A DNA stretch of 64,000 nucleotides from Serratia bockelmannii (GCF_008011855.1 NZ_VOUX01000033.1:1488001-1552000), one strand, 5' to 3'; positions 54,201-63,738 are shown, counted from the stretch's first letter. Program-made: numbers and translations. The notes: generated by a model not told the origin, from the sequence alone.

Positions 54201-57141
54201 CGCCGGAAATCACCGTCATCAGGCCGCCGGCATTCAGCTCGGTACCTTGCTGGGTACGGGTTTCGGTGAACTCGTTGCCGCTCTCGCGGTAAGTGTGGTT
54301 TTGCACCGCCTCGAAGCGCATATCGCCGCCGGAGGTCAACGTCATGTTGGCGCCGGAAGTCAGCCTGGCGCCGTAAGTCAGCAGTTGGTTATTCGCCGAC
54401 GCGGTCAGGTTTTTCCCGGCGCTGAGGGTAGTGACCACATGGCGGTCGTCTTTGTTGTTGTCGTTAGCGGCATCAATGGCGGAATAAGCCAGGTTCGACA
54501 ACCATAGATTCTGCCCGGCCAGCAGCGTGATATTACCGTTGGCGGAAAGCGCGCCGCCCTGGGTGCCGATGTCGCGGGCCGAGTTAATCAGTAAATTGCC
54601 GCCGGCGTGTACCCGGCTACCCAGTTCAGGCGTGCGGGAAGAGGGGAACAAGCGACTAAATTGCTCCCCCAATTCGCGATAGTTCAGATCGGCATTATGG
54701 CCGGCCAACAGCGTGACATCTTTACCTGCTTTAATGTGCGTCCCGCGCAACGCCAGATAACCGCCGCTGTTGAGCAGCACTGAACCACTGGCGTTCAACT
54801 GTCCGGCATTTAGCAGTTGGTTGAACTGCGTTTGTCGTTGTTCAGGAGATAAATTCTGCGCTAAACGATCGTTATTCAACGCCTCGTCATTTCTGACAAT
54901 CGAAACAGTGCCGTTCGCCGTCATTGCAATATTTTGGCTTTGCGGCGCGAAGTGCGTGTTACGTAGATAAATACCTTGCCCGGCATTTAAGGTTAAGTCC
55001 CCGGCAGCATTCAATTGGCTCAGCCAGCGGGCACCATCGACGCCGAAATAGCGTGGGCTAGGTACAGTGTGCACTTTGACGTTGCCGTTGCGGCTGGTCA
55101 AAGTGACATGATGTCCCTTCAGATAGCTTTGACGGGCATCCAGCTCATTCACTGCTGCAACGTTCAGACTCTTGCCCGCAGTTAGCTCAGCACCGTCGGT
55201 GTAAAACACATCATCGGCAACCACAGTCAGGTCGTTACGCGCGTTTATTTTATCGGTACTGATAACACGTCCCGCATGCAGCACAATGTTGTGAGCTACC
55301 AGTGAGTCAGGCCGTCCCGAAGCCACCACCTCACTAAGCTGATTTCCCGCCGGCGTCGAAGTTTTAATTTCTATCTGATTTTTAAAATCCGCAACCAAAT
55401 TGCCGCCCGCCAACATGGCTGAGGCCGGATAGCCAGAAGCCGACCAGCTCTTTTGCCCGCCTTTTCTGACATAAATGACATATTCCGGGATCGACGATTT
55501 CTGATCCTGCCATTTATGTCCCAGAACAACGTTAGGATTCGGCACCTTCGGTTCGAAAAGTGCATAGTCGTTCATGTCCCCCGTCATTTCACTGCGCACG
55601 CCCAGATTATTACCAGTTAAAATCAGATCGTTAGTCGCTTTTATTGTGCTGACGTGGTTCCAAAGCTCCGACGCATTAATGTAGGCATTCTTCCCTGAAA
55701 TGATTTCTGCGGGACGGCTGTCGGTCACTACGGTAAAACGCGCACGTTCACTGTTAACCCAGGGCGTTTTTTTGAAATCGACGTGTCCCAACCAGGTGAA
55801 ATTTTTATCTTCAAAGTCCGCCAAATAATCAAAAAATTGGTAATCGAATTGCCCCTCGTACACACCATCAGCCAACCAACGATCGATATCCTTGTTGTCC
55901 TTCGGCGCGTTGTTGGAGGAAATGGCGAACTGCTGGCGAACGTTGTTCAAACTCTCCGTGCGTATCACTAAATCGCCGCTGTTGGTCAGGATTTTCGCCG
56001 AACGGTTCTCGACGGATTTAGCCTTGTTGCCCTGCGCATCCTTTTGGATCCACATATTTTTATTAGCGTGCAGCTTGGCGTTTTCCCCGGCGTTGCGGAT
56101 ATGGTCGCCAAAGATACGCATATCGCCGCTGGTGCTGGTTTGCCCGTCATTCACCAGCGTCGTTGCTGCCAGCGTGGCGTTGCCGTCCGCCTGCACGACA
56201 GTACCCCGCGTAATGTGCAATCCCTTGGCACTGACATTGAGGTCACCCTTGCTGTGCGTGGTGCCGTTAAGCACCAGGTTACCGTTAACGCTCAGCGTAA
56301 TATCCCGCTGTTTGCTGGTGAGGTCTTTCAGGTTCACCCCCACCCCATCCTCGTTGGCCACCAGGCGGATTTTGTTGGCGTACATGCCGCCCAGCGCTTT
56401 GGTATCCACCGCCAGCACAGGTTTTGCGCCTTCACCGGCGATCGGTTTGATACTGCCGTCCTTGAAGCTGATGCGGTTGGCGCCCTGGGTCAGCGACAGA
56501 TTTTGCGCGTTGATTTTGCCGTTCAGCTCGGTGGCACGGCTGATGATATCGACATAGTCGGCGCCGCTGCCGTCCAGCCCTTTACCGCCGATGGTGACGC
56601 CGCCTTTTTTCACCTCCAGCGCTTCCAGCGCGCCCTGCTTGTCGAACTGCGGTTTACCGGTGGTTAACGTCACGCCCGGCGCGTTGATAAAGCCGCAGCC
56701 GTCGCAGGTGATGCCATTCGGGTTGGCGATCATCACATTGGCCTTGTTGCCGAACACCTCAAGCTTGCCCTGTAGCTCAGAACGACTGCCGCCGATCACC
56801 TCATTAATGATCAACTCCGCCGGTTTTCCCTTCAGGTAGGTGTTGCCCTGCGCGCTGTAGATTTCCACGCCCAGCTGCGTTTTGCCGCCGTGCGTGGCGT
56901 TATTCAACACGGCGCCCTGTGGCCCAACGTTGAAATCTTTATAGGTGTTGTGCGAAATGCCTGCACCGTTCGGCGTGGCAATATTCACCACCGGCACGTC
57001 GCCCGGCTTGATAACCACCTGCGTATTGCCGTTGGCGGCGGTAATGCCGGCGGCAAACGCCGGGTGCAACGGCTGGAAAGCCGTCAGGTAGATCAGCAAA
57101 TAGCTGGCGCCCCGCGCCAACGGAGGGTTGAGCTTATCCAT
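51295..57141 (-). CDS. cdiA: CdiA-type two-partner-secreted contact-dependent inhibition toxin, deaminase-like C-terminus
   Basis: About 1948 aa from ATG 57141, which has AAGGA 6 bp upstream; the ATG at 57147 touches that site. After a signal segment comes the TPS domain (NGAGISHNTYKDFN; NPNGITCDGCGFIN), then filamentous-haemagglutinin repeats. A coiled coil spans about 1075-1200, an Ala/Gly-rich stretch about 1400-1450, and a DUF637-like pretoxin region about 1490-1650. The final ~70 residues contain DSEYKIL (E1883) and PACESC (C1913, C1916), the spacing of deaminase-fold nucleic-acid toxins. Most like the BURPS668_1122 type; Asp replaces the usual first zinc His. It is shorter than E. coli CdiA (3242 aa). 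Confidence 0.9.
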   Translation of the reverse strand: MDKLNPPLARGASYLLIYLTAFQPLHPAFAAGITAANGNTQVVIKPGDVPVVNIATPNGAGISHNTYKDFNVGPQGAVLNNATHGGKTQLGVEIYSAQGNTYLKGKPAELIINEVIGGSRSELQGKLEVFGNKANVMIANPNGITCDGCGFINAPGVTLTTGKPQFDKQGALEALEVKKGGVTIGGKGLDGSGADYVDIISRATELNGKINAQNLSLTQGANRISFKDGSIKPIAGEGAKPVLAVDTKALGGMYANKIRLVANEDGVGVNLKDLTSKQRDITLSVNGNLVLNGTTHSKGDLNVSAKGLHITRGTVVQADGNATLAATTLVNDGQTSTSGDMRIFGDHIRNAGENAKLHANKNMWIQKDAQGNKAKSVENRSAKILTNSGDLVIRTESLNNVRQQFAISSNNAPKDNKDIDRWLADGVYEGQFDYQFFDYLADFEDKNFTWLGHVDFKKTPWVNSERARFTVVTDSRPAEIISGKNAYINASELWNHVSTIKATNDLILTGNNLGVRSEMTGDMNDYALFEPKVPNPNVVLGHKWQDQKSSIPEYVIYVRKGGQKSWSASGYPASAMLAGGNLVADFKNQIEIKTSTPAGNQLSEVVASGRPDSLVAHNIVLHAGRVISTDKINARNDLTVVADDVFYTDGAELTAGKSLNVAAVNELDARQSYLKGHHVTLTSRNGNVKVHTVPSPRYFGVDGARWLSQLNAAGDLTLNAGQGIYLRNTHFAPQSQNIAMTANGTVSIVRNDEALNNDRLAQNLSPEQRQTQFNQLLNAGQLNASGSVLLNSGGYLALRGTHIKAGKDVTLLAGHNADLNYRELGEQFSRLFPSSRTPELGSRVHAGGNLLINSARDIGTQGGALSANGNITLLAGQNLWLSNLAYSAIDAANDNNKDDRHVVTTLSAGKNLTASANNQLLTYGARLTSGANMTLTSGGDMRFEAVQNHTYRESGNEFTETRTQQGTELNAGGLMTVISGGSILFQATKLVVKGLGANWKSPVAVTDWGSRIASAEQAVNAAQQRIQQAVNDKNQAEQLVVAKQAEVPKRQAELDKFRQQLKNIGNQGFPGSQNIKDHLRREIAGRETALTQAQNEVNQAVNQVSQAQQRIEQSQREKGETERSLAALRQEAQSKGIDEAKQKAQVDAHNQAEAMRAGNMDIAAKGGYLYAQAMEESSHYEKTEKKRKWWGKKTEVKQTRHDVTNKVTEFTAAGNITLMSRDDSTYEASKIAAGQNARLTSTHGQVNFRAVKNTSFEQTVSNSKGFFIKQANKGYEDNKWVLPSIHTGGALTVEAAKGVSADVKVKNGQALQSAIDALGNTPGTTWVKDLNKRNDVQWSKVKDAYDSWDYKSQHLNPAVAAVIAIAAAAVTAGSSLAATAASSVSGAVGGGAITSGAVTAGMSSLASQAAVALVENQGNLSKTLQALGSNENVKATATAMAIGGALNGFDSAMGWSKDAAGKPLNPNNVKLPQLSNGDWSKVAQRVAGQSVISSSLNTAINGGSFKDNLTNALLANIGSQVQAEGANLIGDNGQVLDIPGRAVSHAVLAGVAAEIGKGNAKGAAAGALAAELAGVIINDNLVRSEGWQERQAQISRVAGAFAGAIVTAKAAGATSGANAGEFVERFNRQLHQEELNAIKELAKGDKEKEARLMAASCRKVACTTQEALNSDERKQFEALMNKYPSTRDEDGLIANYWVQKERQRFGNYPAFAGYDSEKLFTYDLGDQITDGQLFARNQQIEQISKLTGWSPDWVNASVMAVSIANTFAGMGKANVGNQYLSSKLVGPTSAWKGYLVNEKTVQQAATFKNQVTELRAGLTSAPKRSGNVAVASIDISGMPKTLASHNLIDVAGKGFVGMGKENFKYETILTDDGRHVARNIDSEYKILDNLADRLGKNYSANGSVTIFTEKPACESCLGVVKQFESRYPGVKIDVLDNNGVRLIPGRGK

Positions 57142-57201
57142 ATTCATTCCTTCGAAAGGATGTTGTTTTGAACGCCGAGGCGCTCCTGCTGTGTGCTGGC
57201 G

Positions 57202-58869
57202 TTATAACGTGACGGTGGCTTGCCAGTAGGCCACCCAACGATCCGGTTGCAGGCTGTCTGGGTGCGTCAACGGTTTACCGACGGTGACCGCCTGATTGAA
57301 CCAGCGGCCGCTTAGCGTGGCGCCCAGCGCCGCACCGACGACGCTACCGCCGTCTATCTGCCCGGCGCGCCCCTGCAGCCAGCCGGCGTCTAACGCACCG
57401 GTCAAAGAGAGCGCCCCCAGCCCCGGCAACGTCCGCCATTGCCAGTTGAGTTCATTGCGCCAGTACGCACCGCGATTACCGGTCAGGTACTGCTCCTTGA
57501 AGCCGCGCACCGAGTATTGCCCGCCGATGGAAATGCGTTCGCCGGCATACAGATTGTCTGCGCTGGTTTGCCCGTAGGCCGAGGTCAGGTAGTAGAGAGA
57601 GGGGGCGAGCGGATAAAAATAACTGGCGCTGAGACCAAGCTTGCGGAACTCGCTGCGCGGCGCTCCGTCGCGCTCCGGATCGTCGGCGGTGGCGCCCAGC
57701 ATGCGCAGCCCACGGCTTACCGTCGGGTTCAACGTCATATAGCCGCCGCCCGCGACCGCACTGTAATTGAGGCCCAGACTGGCAATGCTGAGCGTCGGGC
57801 TGCTGACGCCCAACCGTTCACCCGCCAGCTTATTTTCCGTGGTGCGCCGCGCCAGCCCGATATCGACGGCCAGCTTGCGTTTGCCATCCCGCAGCAACGT
57901 GCGGTTGGCGCCCAAACGCTGGGTCTGGTTATTGCCTTGATAGCGGTAAGCCGCGCCGTTGAATGGCACCTGCTGGAAAAAATCGTTCCAGGCGTACTGG
58001 TAGCTGAACAGCCAATAGCCATAGGGTAAGGTGACGCTGCCGTTCAGGCTGCGGCTGCGATGATGCGGGCTGAAATCGTTATTGCGCGCTGCGGAGAGCG
58101 ACCACTGGTCGGCCAGGCGCAGCGGGTTGTCCAGCACCACGCCGGCATTCATCTGCCCGGTGCCGGTGCTTTTCTGGCCGCTGTTATCGGCGCCGAAAGA
58201 GAAAGAGACCGGCGCGCGCGTGGCGCCACGCAGCAAAACCACGTTGGAAAAGCCGGGTTGCTCGCCAGGTTGAATATCGATGGTCACCTGCTGCGAAGCC
58301 AGCCGGTTGAGCTGCTCCATGCCCTGCTCGATATCGCGCAGATTCAATACGTCGCCGACCAGGCCGGGAAATGCCATCTTCAGCGCCGGCGTCTGCTCGC
58401 CATTCTGCGTGATGGACTCGATTCGCCCTTCGCTGACGCTGACGACCAACACGCCACGGGAGATATCCTGCTCCTGCAGCCAGGCCTGCGAAGTGACATA
58501 GCCGCGTTGCAGATAAGCATTGGTGGTTTCACGCACCAGGCGGTTGATGTGCTCCAGCGTCAGACAGCTTCCCTGATACGGGCGCGCCAGGCTTTCTTTC
58601 ACCGACCAGGAAAGATGCTCGGCGCTCTCAAAAACAATCTGCCGCACCGTTTGGCAAACCGCCCCTGCGGCGGCCGGCTCAGGCAGCGGTAACGCCGGCA
58701 GTTCAACGCTATTTTGCAGCGCCTCGCGTTGCTGCTGCGCCTGTTCCAGCAACGTTTTCTGCTGTTGGGTAATGCTGTCGCGGTCAGCAGGGCTGGTGAT
58801 TTCCGCGCACCACGCAGAGCTGCAAAACGCCAAGAGCACAGGCCAAATCCTCAGCTTCCATGCACACAT
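57202..58869 (-). CDS. cdiB: CdiB/ShlB-type TpsB outer-membrane transporter
   Basis: 555 aa with a signal peptide ending near SSAWCA (about residue 22). An N-terminal helix/linker rich in Gln is followed by two POTRA domains (about 75-225), then a 16-strand barrel with the TpsB motifs GGQYSVRGFKEQYLTGNRG (the VRGY/VRGF tetrad, L6 loop) and a terminal TVTL strand. It secretes the CdiA encoded 60 bp downstream in the same direction. It is of ShlB/HecB/FhaC type, and its pairing with a cdiA gene fixes the role. Confidence 0.92.
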   Translation of the reverse strand: MCAWKLRIWPVLLAFCSSAWCAEITSPADRDSITQQQKTLLEQAQQQREALQNSVELPALPLPEPAAAGAVCQTVRQIVFESAEHLSWSVKESLARPYQGSCLTLEHINRLVRETTNAYLQRGYVTSQAWLQEQDISRGVLVVSVSEGRIESITQNGEQTPALKMAFPGLVGDVLNLRDIEQGMEQLNRLASQQVTIDIQPGEQPGFSNVVLLRGATRAPVSFSFGADNSGQKSTGTGQMNAGVVLDNPLRLADQWSLSAARNNDFSPHHRSRSLNGSVTLPYGYWLFSYQYAWNDFFQQVPFNGAAYRYQGNNQTQRLGANRTLLRDGKRKLAVDIGLARRTTENKLAGERLGVSSPTLSIASLGLNYSAVAGGGYMTLNPTVSRGLRMLGATADDPERDGAPRSEFRKLGLSASYFYPLAPSLYYLTSAYGQTSADNLYAGERISIGGQYSVRGFKEQYLTGNRGAYWRNELNWQWRTLPGLGALSLTGALDAGWLQGRAGQIDGGSVVGAALGATLSGRWFNQAVTVGKPLTHPDSLQPDRWVAYWQATVTL

Positions 58870-59239
58870 TTAGATACATCCATTTACGTTAACTTACACA
58901 TCCTGGCGAAGTATATACAATTTACGCCGCAAATCAACGATAATGATAATCACTTCCATTTAATCAAAGTCACAATGTGACAAAAAATGCAGATATGCCA
59001 CGACCACTGCGTCTTATTAACCAGAGTGCATTTAATTAAAATTAAAATTAAAAAAACAAATAATAAAAGCAAATAAATTCAATATTAAAATAACACATTC
59101 AATATCGACAAAAACAAACGAGCAGAGTTTACAAAGTTAACTCGCCATTTTATCTTGGTCGTTATATTCGCATAATTAATTCATAAAAAACATAGTTATT
59201 AATTAACCAATAAAGAAAAACAATATCGGGAATAGCCTC
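58870..59239. other. AT-rich divergent intergenic region between cdiB and thsA
   Basis: 370 bp, strongly A+T-rich (long A/T runs around 59030-59110), carrying the start signals for both leftward cdiBAI and rightward thsAB. Apart from the Fur-like box at 58939 I see no ORF or repeat. The composition contrasts with the core genes and suggests acquired DNA. Confidence 0.6.
58939..58957. promoter_or_regulatory. Fur box upstream of cdiB
   Basis: GATAATGATAATCACTTCC matches the 19-bp Fur consensus at 16 positions, with a perfect first dozen. It lies 70 bp upstream of the cdiB start codon. The related ShlBA haemolysin of Serratia is iron-repressed, so iron control of this two-partner locus is a reasonable inference. 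Confidence 0.7.
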
Positions 59240-60694
59240 ATGTTTAACCGTGATATAGAACTGTTTATTCGAGATTACGTTAATGATATCAAAGCCGGCA
59301 GCGCTGCGCTGTTTGCCGGCGCCGGACTGTCCATCCCCGCCGGCTTCGTTAGCTGGAAAGAGCTTATCGGCGATATCGCTTATGAACTGGAGCTGGATAT
59401 CGAAAAAGAGAGCGATCTTATTTCTCTGGCGCAATATCACCTCAATGAAAAAGGCAACAGACATAAGATAAATCAAAAAATAATTACAGAATTCGCTGAA
59501 CAGGCGGAAGAAACAGAAAACCACCGGATTATCGCCAGATTACCGATAGCGTCACTTTGGACCACTAACTACGACGACCTGATTGAAAAAACCTATGCCC
59601 GTTATAATCGCGTCTGCGACGTCAAAACCACGCCGGAAAGCCTGACCAATAACATTCATAAACGTGATGTTGTTTTATATAAAATGCATGGTGACTATAG
59701 AAATCCCAACCAGGCGATTATCACTCGCGAACAATACGAAACTTACTCCCGTACACACCTTCCTTTTATCAACATGCTGATGGCGGAGCTGACTGCCAAA
59801 ACCTTCCTGTTTATCGGTTTCAGCTTTGAAGACCCCAACCTGCAATATGTATTGAGCCGCCTTTACGCACAGTACGGCGAAGGGCAGAGAAACCACTACT
59901 GCATCATGCGGCGCGTCCAGCTCGGCGACAGCGGCAGCGAGGATCAGGCGTCTTGCGATTACAACAGCCGCAAACAAGGCTTGATGATTAACGATCTGCG
60001 CCGTTACGGCATTCAAACGCTGTTGGTGGATGACTATCGGCAAATCACTGACCTGCTGTATGCCATCGAAACGCAGTTCAAGAAAAGCACGGTGTTTATC
60101 TCCGGCAGCGCCGACAACTACCAGCCCTATACCCGTGAAGAGTCCATCCAGTTCATACATCGTCTGGCGCGCCTGCTTATCCACAAACAGTATCGCATCG
60201 TCAACGGTTTCGGCTGGGGCGTAGGCACAGCGGTGATCAACGGCGCATTGGAAGCCATTTACGATAGCCAAGGAAAAATCAGCGAAAGCCAGCTGGTACT
60301 GCGTCCTTTCCCCCAATTCGCCAGCGGCGGCATTACCCTACCGGCACTTTGGCACGAATACCGTCAGAACATGATTTCGCTCAGCGGCATCGCAATCTTT
60401 TTGTTCGGCAACAAACGCAACGCCGAAGGCGAATACGTGCTGGCCGACGGTTTATTGAAAGAGTTCCAGATCGCCACGGAACAAGGCTGCGTCTGCATTC
60501 CTATCGGTTGTACCGGCAGCGCATCTGCCGAGATCTACCGAAAAATCAAGGAGGAGATGAAAGAAACCCTCTACTACCGCAACCCCGCCGCCATGAATCT
60601 GCTGGATCAGCTTAACGAACCGGGCAGCCTGGCGGAGAAGAAAAAAAGCCTGTTGGCGCTTATCGATATCATTACTAAGGATAACCCCCGATGA
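59240..60694 (+). CDS. thsA: Thoeris effector ThsA (SIR2-SLOG NADase)
   Basis: 484 aa. The N-terminal SIR2-like domain (about 1-280) has GAGLSIPAGF and TTNYDDLIEK with N110, and KMHGDY with H150, matching the catalytic N112/H152 of Bacillus cereus ThsA. The C-terminal SLOG domain (about 283-480; FISGSADNY, NGFGWGVGTAVINGALEAIY) binds the cyclic ADP-ribose signal. On activation it depletes NAD+ and aborts phage infection. It overlaps thsB by ATGA. The architecture is a textbook type I Thoeris effector. Confidence 0.94.
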   Translation: MFNRDIELFIRDYVNDIKAGSAALFAGAGLSIPAGFVSWKELIGDIAYELELDIEKESDLISLAQYHLNEKGNRHKINQKIITEFAEQAEETENHRIIARLPIASLWTTNYDDLIEKTYARYNRVCDVKTTPESLTNNIHKRDVVLYKMHGDYRNPNQAIITREQYETYSRTHLPFINMLMAELTAKTFLFIGFSFEDPNLQYVLSRLYAQYGEGQRNHYCIMRRVQLGDSGSEDQASCDYNSRKQGLMINDLRRYGIQTLLVDDYRQITDLLYAIETQFKKSTVFISGSADNYQPYTREESIQFIHRLARLLIHKQYRIVNGFGWGVGTAVINGALEAIYDSQGKISESQLVLRPFPQFASGGITLPALWHEYRQNMISLSGIAIFLFGNKRNAEGEYVLADGLLKEFQIATEQGCVCIPIGCTGSASAEIYRKIKEEMKETLYYRNPAAMNLLDQLNEPGSLAEKKKSLLALIDIITKDNPR

Positions 60695-61182
60695 CCAGAA
60701 AATGTTTTTACAGTTTCCATTATGAGCCGGACAACTGGCGCGCTTCTCAGGTACGCGAAATGGGCTCGCTGGAAGGTAACCGGCCAGCCACGGATAACGA
60801 TTGGGAGGAAGTGAAAAAAGGCGGTGACGCCGCCATCGCCGCTTGGATCAAGGGCCAGTTGGACAATCGCAGCTGCGCCGTGATTCTCGCCGGTAAAGAT
60901 ACCGCTGATCGCAAATGGATTAATTTCGAAATATGCGAGGCTTGGAAAAAAGGCATGGGCGTGCTGGTGGTGTATATACACAATTTGAAAGACAGCGCCG
61001 GCGACCAAACCACGAAAGGTAAAAACCCGTTGGATCACATCAAGCTGGGTGACGCAAAGCTTTCCACAATCGCCAAAGCCTATGATCCGCCTTATTCGAC
61101 CAGCACCAATGTCTATAACCATATAAAAGACAATTTGGCTGAGTGGGTAGAAGAAGCGATCCGCATTCGTAAAAATTACTGA
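60691..61182 (+). CDS. thsB: Thoeris sensor ThsB (TIR domain)
   Basis: 163 aa single-domain TIR-like protein starting TRKCFYSFHYEPDNWRASQV, with the second strand/helix SCAVILAGKDTADRKWINFE. E80 in WINFEI is the likely catalytic glutamate of the TIR fold. ThsB proteins sense phage and convert NAD+ to a cyclic ADP-ribose isomer that activates ThsA. It starts inside the thsA stop (ATGA). Only one ThsB copy is present here, although some Thoeris loci carry several. Confidence 0.93.
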   Translation: MTRKCFYSFHYEPDNWRASQVREMGSLEGNRPATDNDWEEVKKGGDAAIAAWIKGQLDNRSCAVILAGKDTADRKWINFEICEAWKKGMGVLVVYIHNLKDSAGDQTTKGKNPLDHIKLGDAKLSTIAKAYDPPYSTSTNVYNHIKDNLAEWVEEAIRIRKNY

Positions 61183-61206
61183 CGCCCCTGATAGACAAAA
61201 GGCTGC

Positions 61207-61238
61207 ACGGTTGTGCAGCCTTTCGTTTGTTCATAGCC
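61207..61238. terminator. Bidirectional terminator between thsB and pstB
   Basis: AAAAGGCTGCAC/GTGCAGCCTTT with a GGTT loop, 25 bp after the thsB stop. It separates the island from the pst genes. Confidence 0.88.
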
Positions 61239-61247
61239 CAAACGGCC

Positions 61248-62060
61248 TCACCCATACCGCCCGGTAATATAATCCTCGGTGCGGCGCTGGCGCGGCGACG
61301 TGAAAATGGCGTCGGTGTCGTTGTATTCCACCAGCCGCCCCTGATGAATAAAGGCGGTGTAGTCGGAGACGCGCGCCGCTTGCTGCATGTTGTGCGTCAC
61401 CAGCACCACGCTATAGCGCTGTTTCAGCGCGGAAATCAGCTCTTCGATGGTCAGCGTGGAGATCGGATCGAGCGCCGAGGTCGGCTCGTCGAGCAGCAAT
61501 ACTTCCGGCTCGATGGCGATGGCGCGCGCGATCACCAGGCGCTGCTGCTGGCCGCTGGACAAGCGGAACGCATTTTCGCGCAGCCGGTCTTTTACCTCAT
61601 GCCACAACGCGGCGGCGCGCAGTGAACGCTCCACCGCTTCATCCAGCAAGCGCCGGTCGCGCACGCCCTGCAGCCGCAGGCCGTACACCACGTTTTCATA
61701 GATCGATTTCGGGAACGGGTTCGGCCGTTGGAACACCATGCCCACCCGCCGCCGCAGCGCCGCCACGTCGATCTGCGCGCCGGAGATCGCCGCGCCGTTC
61801 AGCTGCAGATCGCCCTCAATGCGGCAGTTGTCCACCAGATCGTTCATGCGATTGAAACAGCGCAGCAGCGTCGATTTGCCGCAGCCCGAAGGGCCGATCA
61901 GGGCCGTCACCCGATGTTTCGGGATACGCAGCGAAATATCGTGCAGCACCTGTTTGTCACCATAAAACAGGTTCAGGCCGTTGACCGCCAGCGCGGTCTG
62001 TTCATCGTCGAGATGCTGGACATCCAGCCGGGGCAAACTGCCTGGCGTCATCAAACCCAT
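61248..62060 (-). CDS. pstB: Phosphate ABC transporter ATP-binding protein
   Basis: 270 aa; ATG 62060 has GGGGAG 8 bp upstream. Walker A is GPSGCGKST, the Q-loop region [12 protein letters not shown], the signature LSSGQQQRL (LSSGQ in place of LSGGQ), Walker [14 protein letters not shown] and H-loop [13 protein letters not shown]. The C-terminal EDYITGRYG is PstB-specific. It energises phosphate import with PstA and PstC encoded just upstream. It differs clearly from the canonical enterobacterial PstB, suggesting a second pst system. Confidence 0.93.
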   Translation of the reverse strand: MGLMTPGSLPRLDVQHLDDEQTALAVNGLNLFYGDKQVLHDISLRIPKHRVTALIGPSGCGKSTLLRCFNRMNDLVDNCRIEGDLQLNGAAISGAQIDVAALRRRVGMVFQRPNPFPKSIYENVVYGLRLQGVRDRRLLDEAVERSLRAAALWHEVKDRLRENAFRLSSGQQQRLVIARAIAIEPEVLLLDEPTSALDPISTLTIEELISALKQRYSVVLVTHNMQQAARVSDYTAFIHQGRLVEYNDTDAIFTSPRQRRTEDYITGRYG

Positions 62061-62088
62061 TACGCACTCCCCAAAAATAGCGTCATTG

Positions 62089-63738
62089 TTACTGCGACCA
62101 TGCTCGGTACCGCTCCCTCAACGAATGGCGGATGCCCATCGCCGCCAGATTCAAACTCACCACGATCGTCACCAGCAAGAAGGCGGTGGCGAACACCAGC
62201 GGCCGCGCCGCCTCCACGCTCGGGCTCTGGAATGCCATATCGTAGATCTGGAAGCTCAAATGCATGAACTTCCGCTCCAGGTGCAGATACGGGAAAATCT
62301 CGTCCACCGGCAGCACCGGCACCGATTTCACGACCCCCACCAGCATCAGCGGCGCGGTCTCCCCTGCGGCGCGCGCCACCGCCAGGATCAGGCCGGTCAT
62401 CATCGCCGGCGCCGCCATCGGCAGCACGATGCGCCACAGCGTCTCGGCCCGGCTGGCGCCCAGCGCCATCGAGCCCTGCCGCAGCGAGGCGGGAATGCGC
62501 GACAGCCCTTCCTCGGTGGCGACGATCACCACCGGCAGCGTCAGCAGCGCCAGCGTCAGCGCCGCCCACAGCACGCCGGGCGTGCCGAAGGTCGGGTTAG
62601 GCAAAGATTCAGGATAGAACAGCTGATCGAGCGTGCCGCCGATCATATAAACAAAAAAGCCGAGGCCGAAGACGCCGTAGACGATCGAGGGCACGCCGGC
62701 CAGATTGACCACCGCGATGCGGATCACCCGCGTCAGCAGATTGTTGCCGGCATATTCGTGCAGATACAGCGCCGCGATCACGCCAAACGGCATCACCACG
62801 ATCGACATCAGGATCACCATCAACACCGTACCGAAAATGGCCGGGAACACCCCGCCTTCGGTATTCGCCTCACGCGGGCTGTCGGTGAGAAACTTCTTCA
62901 CCTGCTCGCCCCAGTGCATCAGCTTCTCGGTGGTGCTCATGGCGTTCGGGTACCAGGCATCGCGCACCTGGCTGAGCGGAATGGTCAACGTCTGCCCGTG
63001 CATGTCGCGCAGCAGCAACGCGTCGCGCTGGCGATCGCGGTTCAGCCCCGCCAGACGTTCGGACAACAGCTGATACTGCCGCTGCAGCTCCAGCCGTTCG
63101 GCCTTGATGGCGTCCTGTGCGCGGGCGTCCAGCTTATCGTCGCGCTGCAGGCGCTTTTCCCGCAGCCGCAGCGCGTCAAACTGCTGATTGATGCGCGCCA
63201 TGTCGCGGAATTGAATGTCGTGCGCCTGGCGCGAGAGCGCGGCGATTTGCGGCAGGCGCTGCTGCAACGCCTGCCCCAGATTGCGGCCGGTCAGTGGTTG
63301 CCCGTCTTCCAGCAGCCCCGCCAGATAGCCGTAAGCGGTACCGTGGCTGTCGCGTTCCAGCACCAGCAGGCTGCGCGGCGCGCTTTGGCTGCGGATATCG
63401 CTGGCCAGCAAGGTGCGGAAATCCTGCCCCTCGCGTTCGCGGTTGCCGACCTTAATCAGATAACGTTCGACGTTCTGCGCCTCGCCCGGCGGCGTGACGC
63501 CCGCCTCGGCCAGTTGGCGCCGGGAAATGCTTTGTTGCTGGTACAACTCACCGATCACCGTCACCGGCCCAGCGCCGTTCTGATTCAGTTCGAACTGATA
63601 AACCGGGCTCGGCCAGAAATAGCGCATCCCCTGCCCGGCCAGCAGTAGCAGAATGCCGATCAGCGCCAACAGGCTGACGGCCACCGAACCGGCGGTCAGC
63701 CACACCCACGGCGACCCGCTCTTCACCCAGCTCTTCAT
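62089..63738 (-). CDS. pstA: Phosphate ABC transporter permease PstA, long form
   Basis: 549 aa, against about 296 for E. coli PstA. After the first membrane segment (about 15-38) there is a large non-membrane insert (about 45-300) with a coiled-coil stretch ([20 protein letters not shown]...), then the usual permease core with the EAA-like loop and [11 protein letters not shown]. The long form is known in Vibrio and Pseudomonas type systems. Its ATG overlaps the pstC stop (ATGA). Confidence 0.9.
   Translation of the reverse strand: MKSWVKSGSPWVWLTAGSVAVSLLALIGILLLLAGQGMRYFWPSPVYQFELNQNGAGPVTVIGELYQQQSISRRQLAEAGVTPPGEAQNVERYLIKVGNREREGQDFRTLLASDIRSQSAPRSLLVLERDSHGTAYGYLAGLLEDGQPLTGRNLGQALQQRLPQIAALSRQAHDIQFRDMARINQQFDALRLREKRLQRDDKLDARAQDAIKAERLELQRQYQLLSERLAGLNRDRQRDALLLRDMHGQTLTIPLSQVRDAWYPNAMSTTEKLMHWGEQVKKFLTDSPREANTEGGVFPAIFGTVLMVILMSIVVMPFGVIAALYLHEYAGNNLLTRVIRIAVVNLAGVPSIVYGVFGLGFFVYMIGGTLDQLFYPESLPNPTFGTPGVLWAALTLALLTLPVVIVATEEGLSRIPASLRQGSMALGASRAETLWRIVLPMAAPAMMTGLILAVARAAGETAPLMLVGVVKSVPVLPVDEIFPYLHLERKFMHLSFQIYDMAFQSPSVEAARPLVFATAFLLVTIVVSLNLAAMGIRHSLRERYRAWSQ

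Noticed and set aside
51295-57147. Assignment of the large two-partner secreted protein to haemolysin ShlA
   Set aside because: The sequence differs from the ShlA repeats, carries a DUF637-like pretoxin and a toxin-type tail, and is followed by an immunity-like gene 2 bp away, all CDI features.
61981-63648. 555-aa open frame on the plus strand
   Set aside because: Antisense to pstA; His/Arg/Gln-rich low-complexity translation typical of shadow frames.
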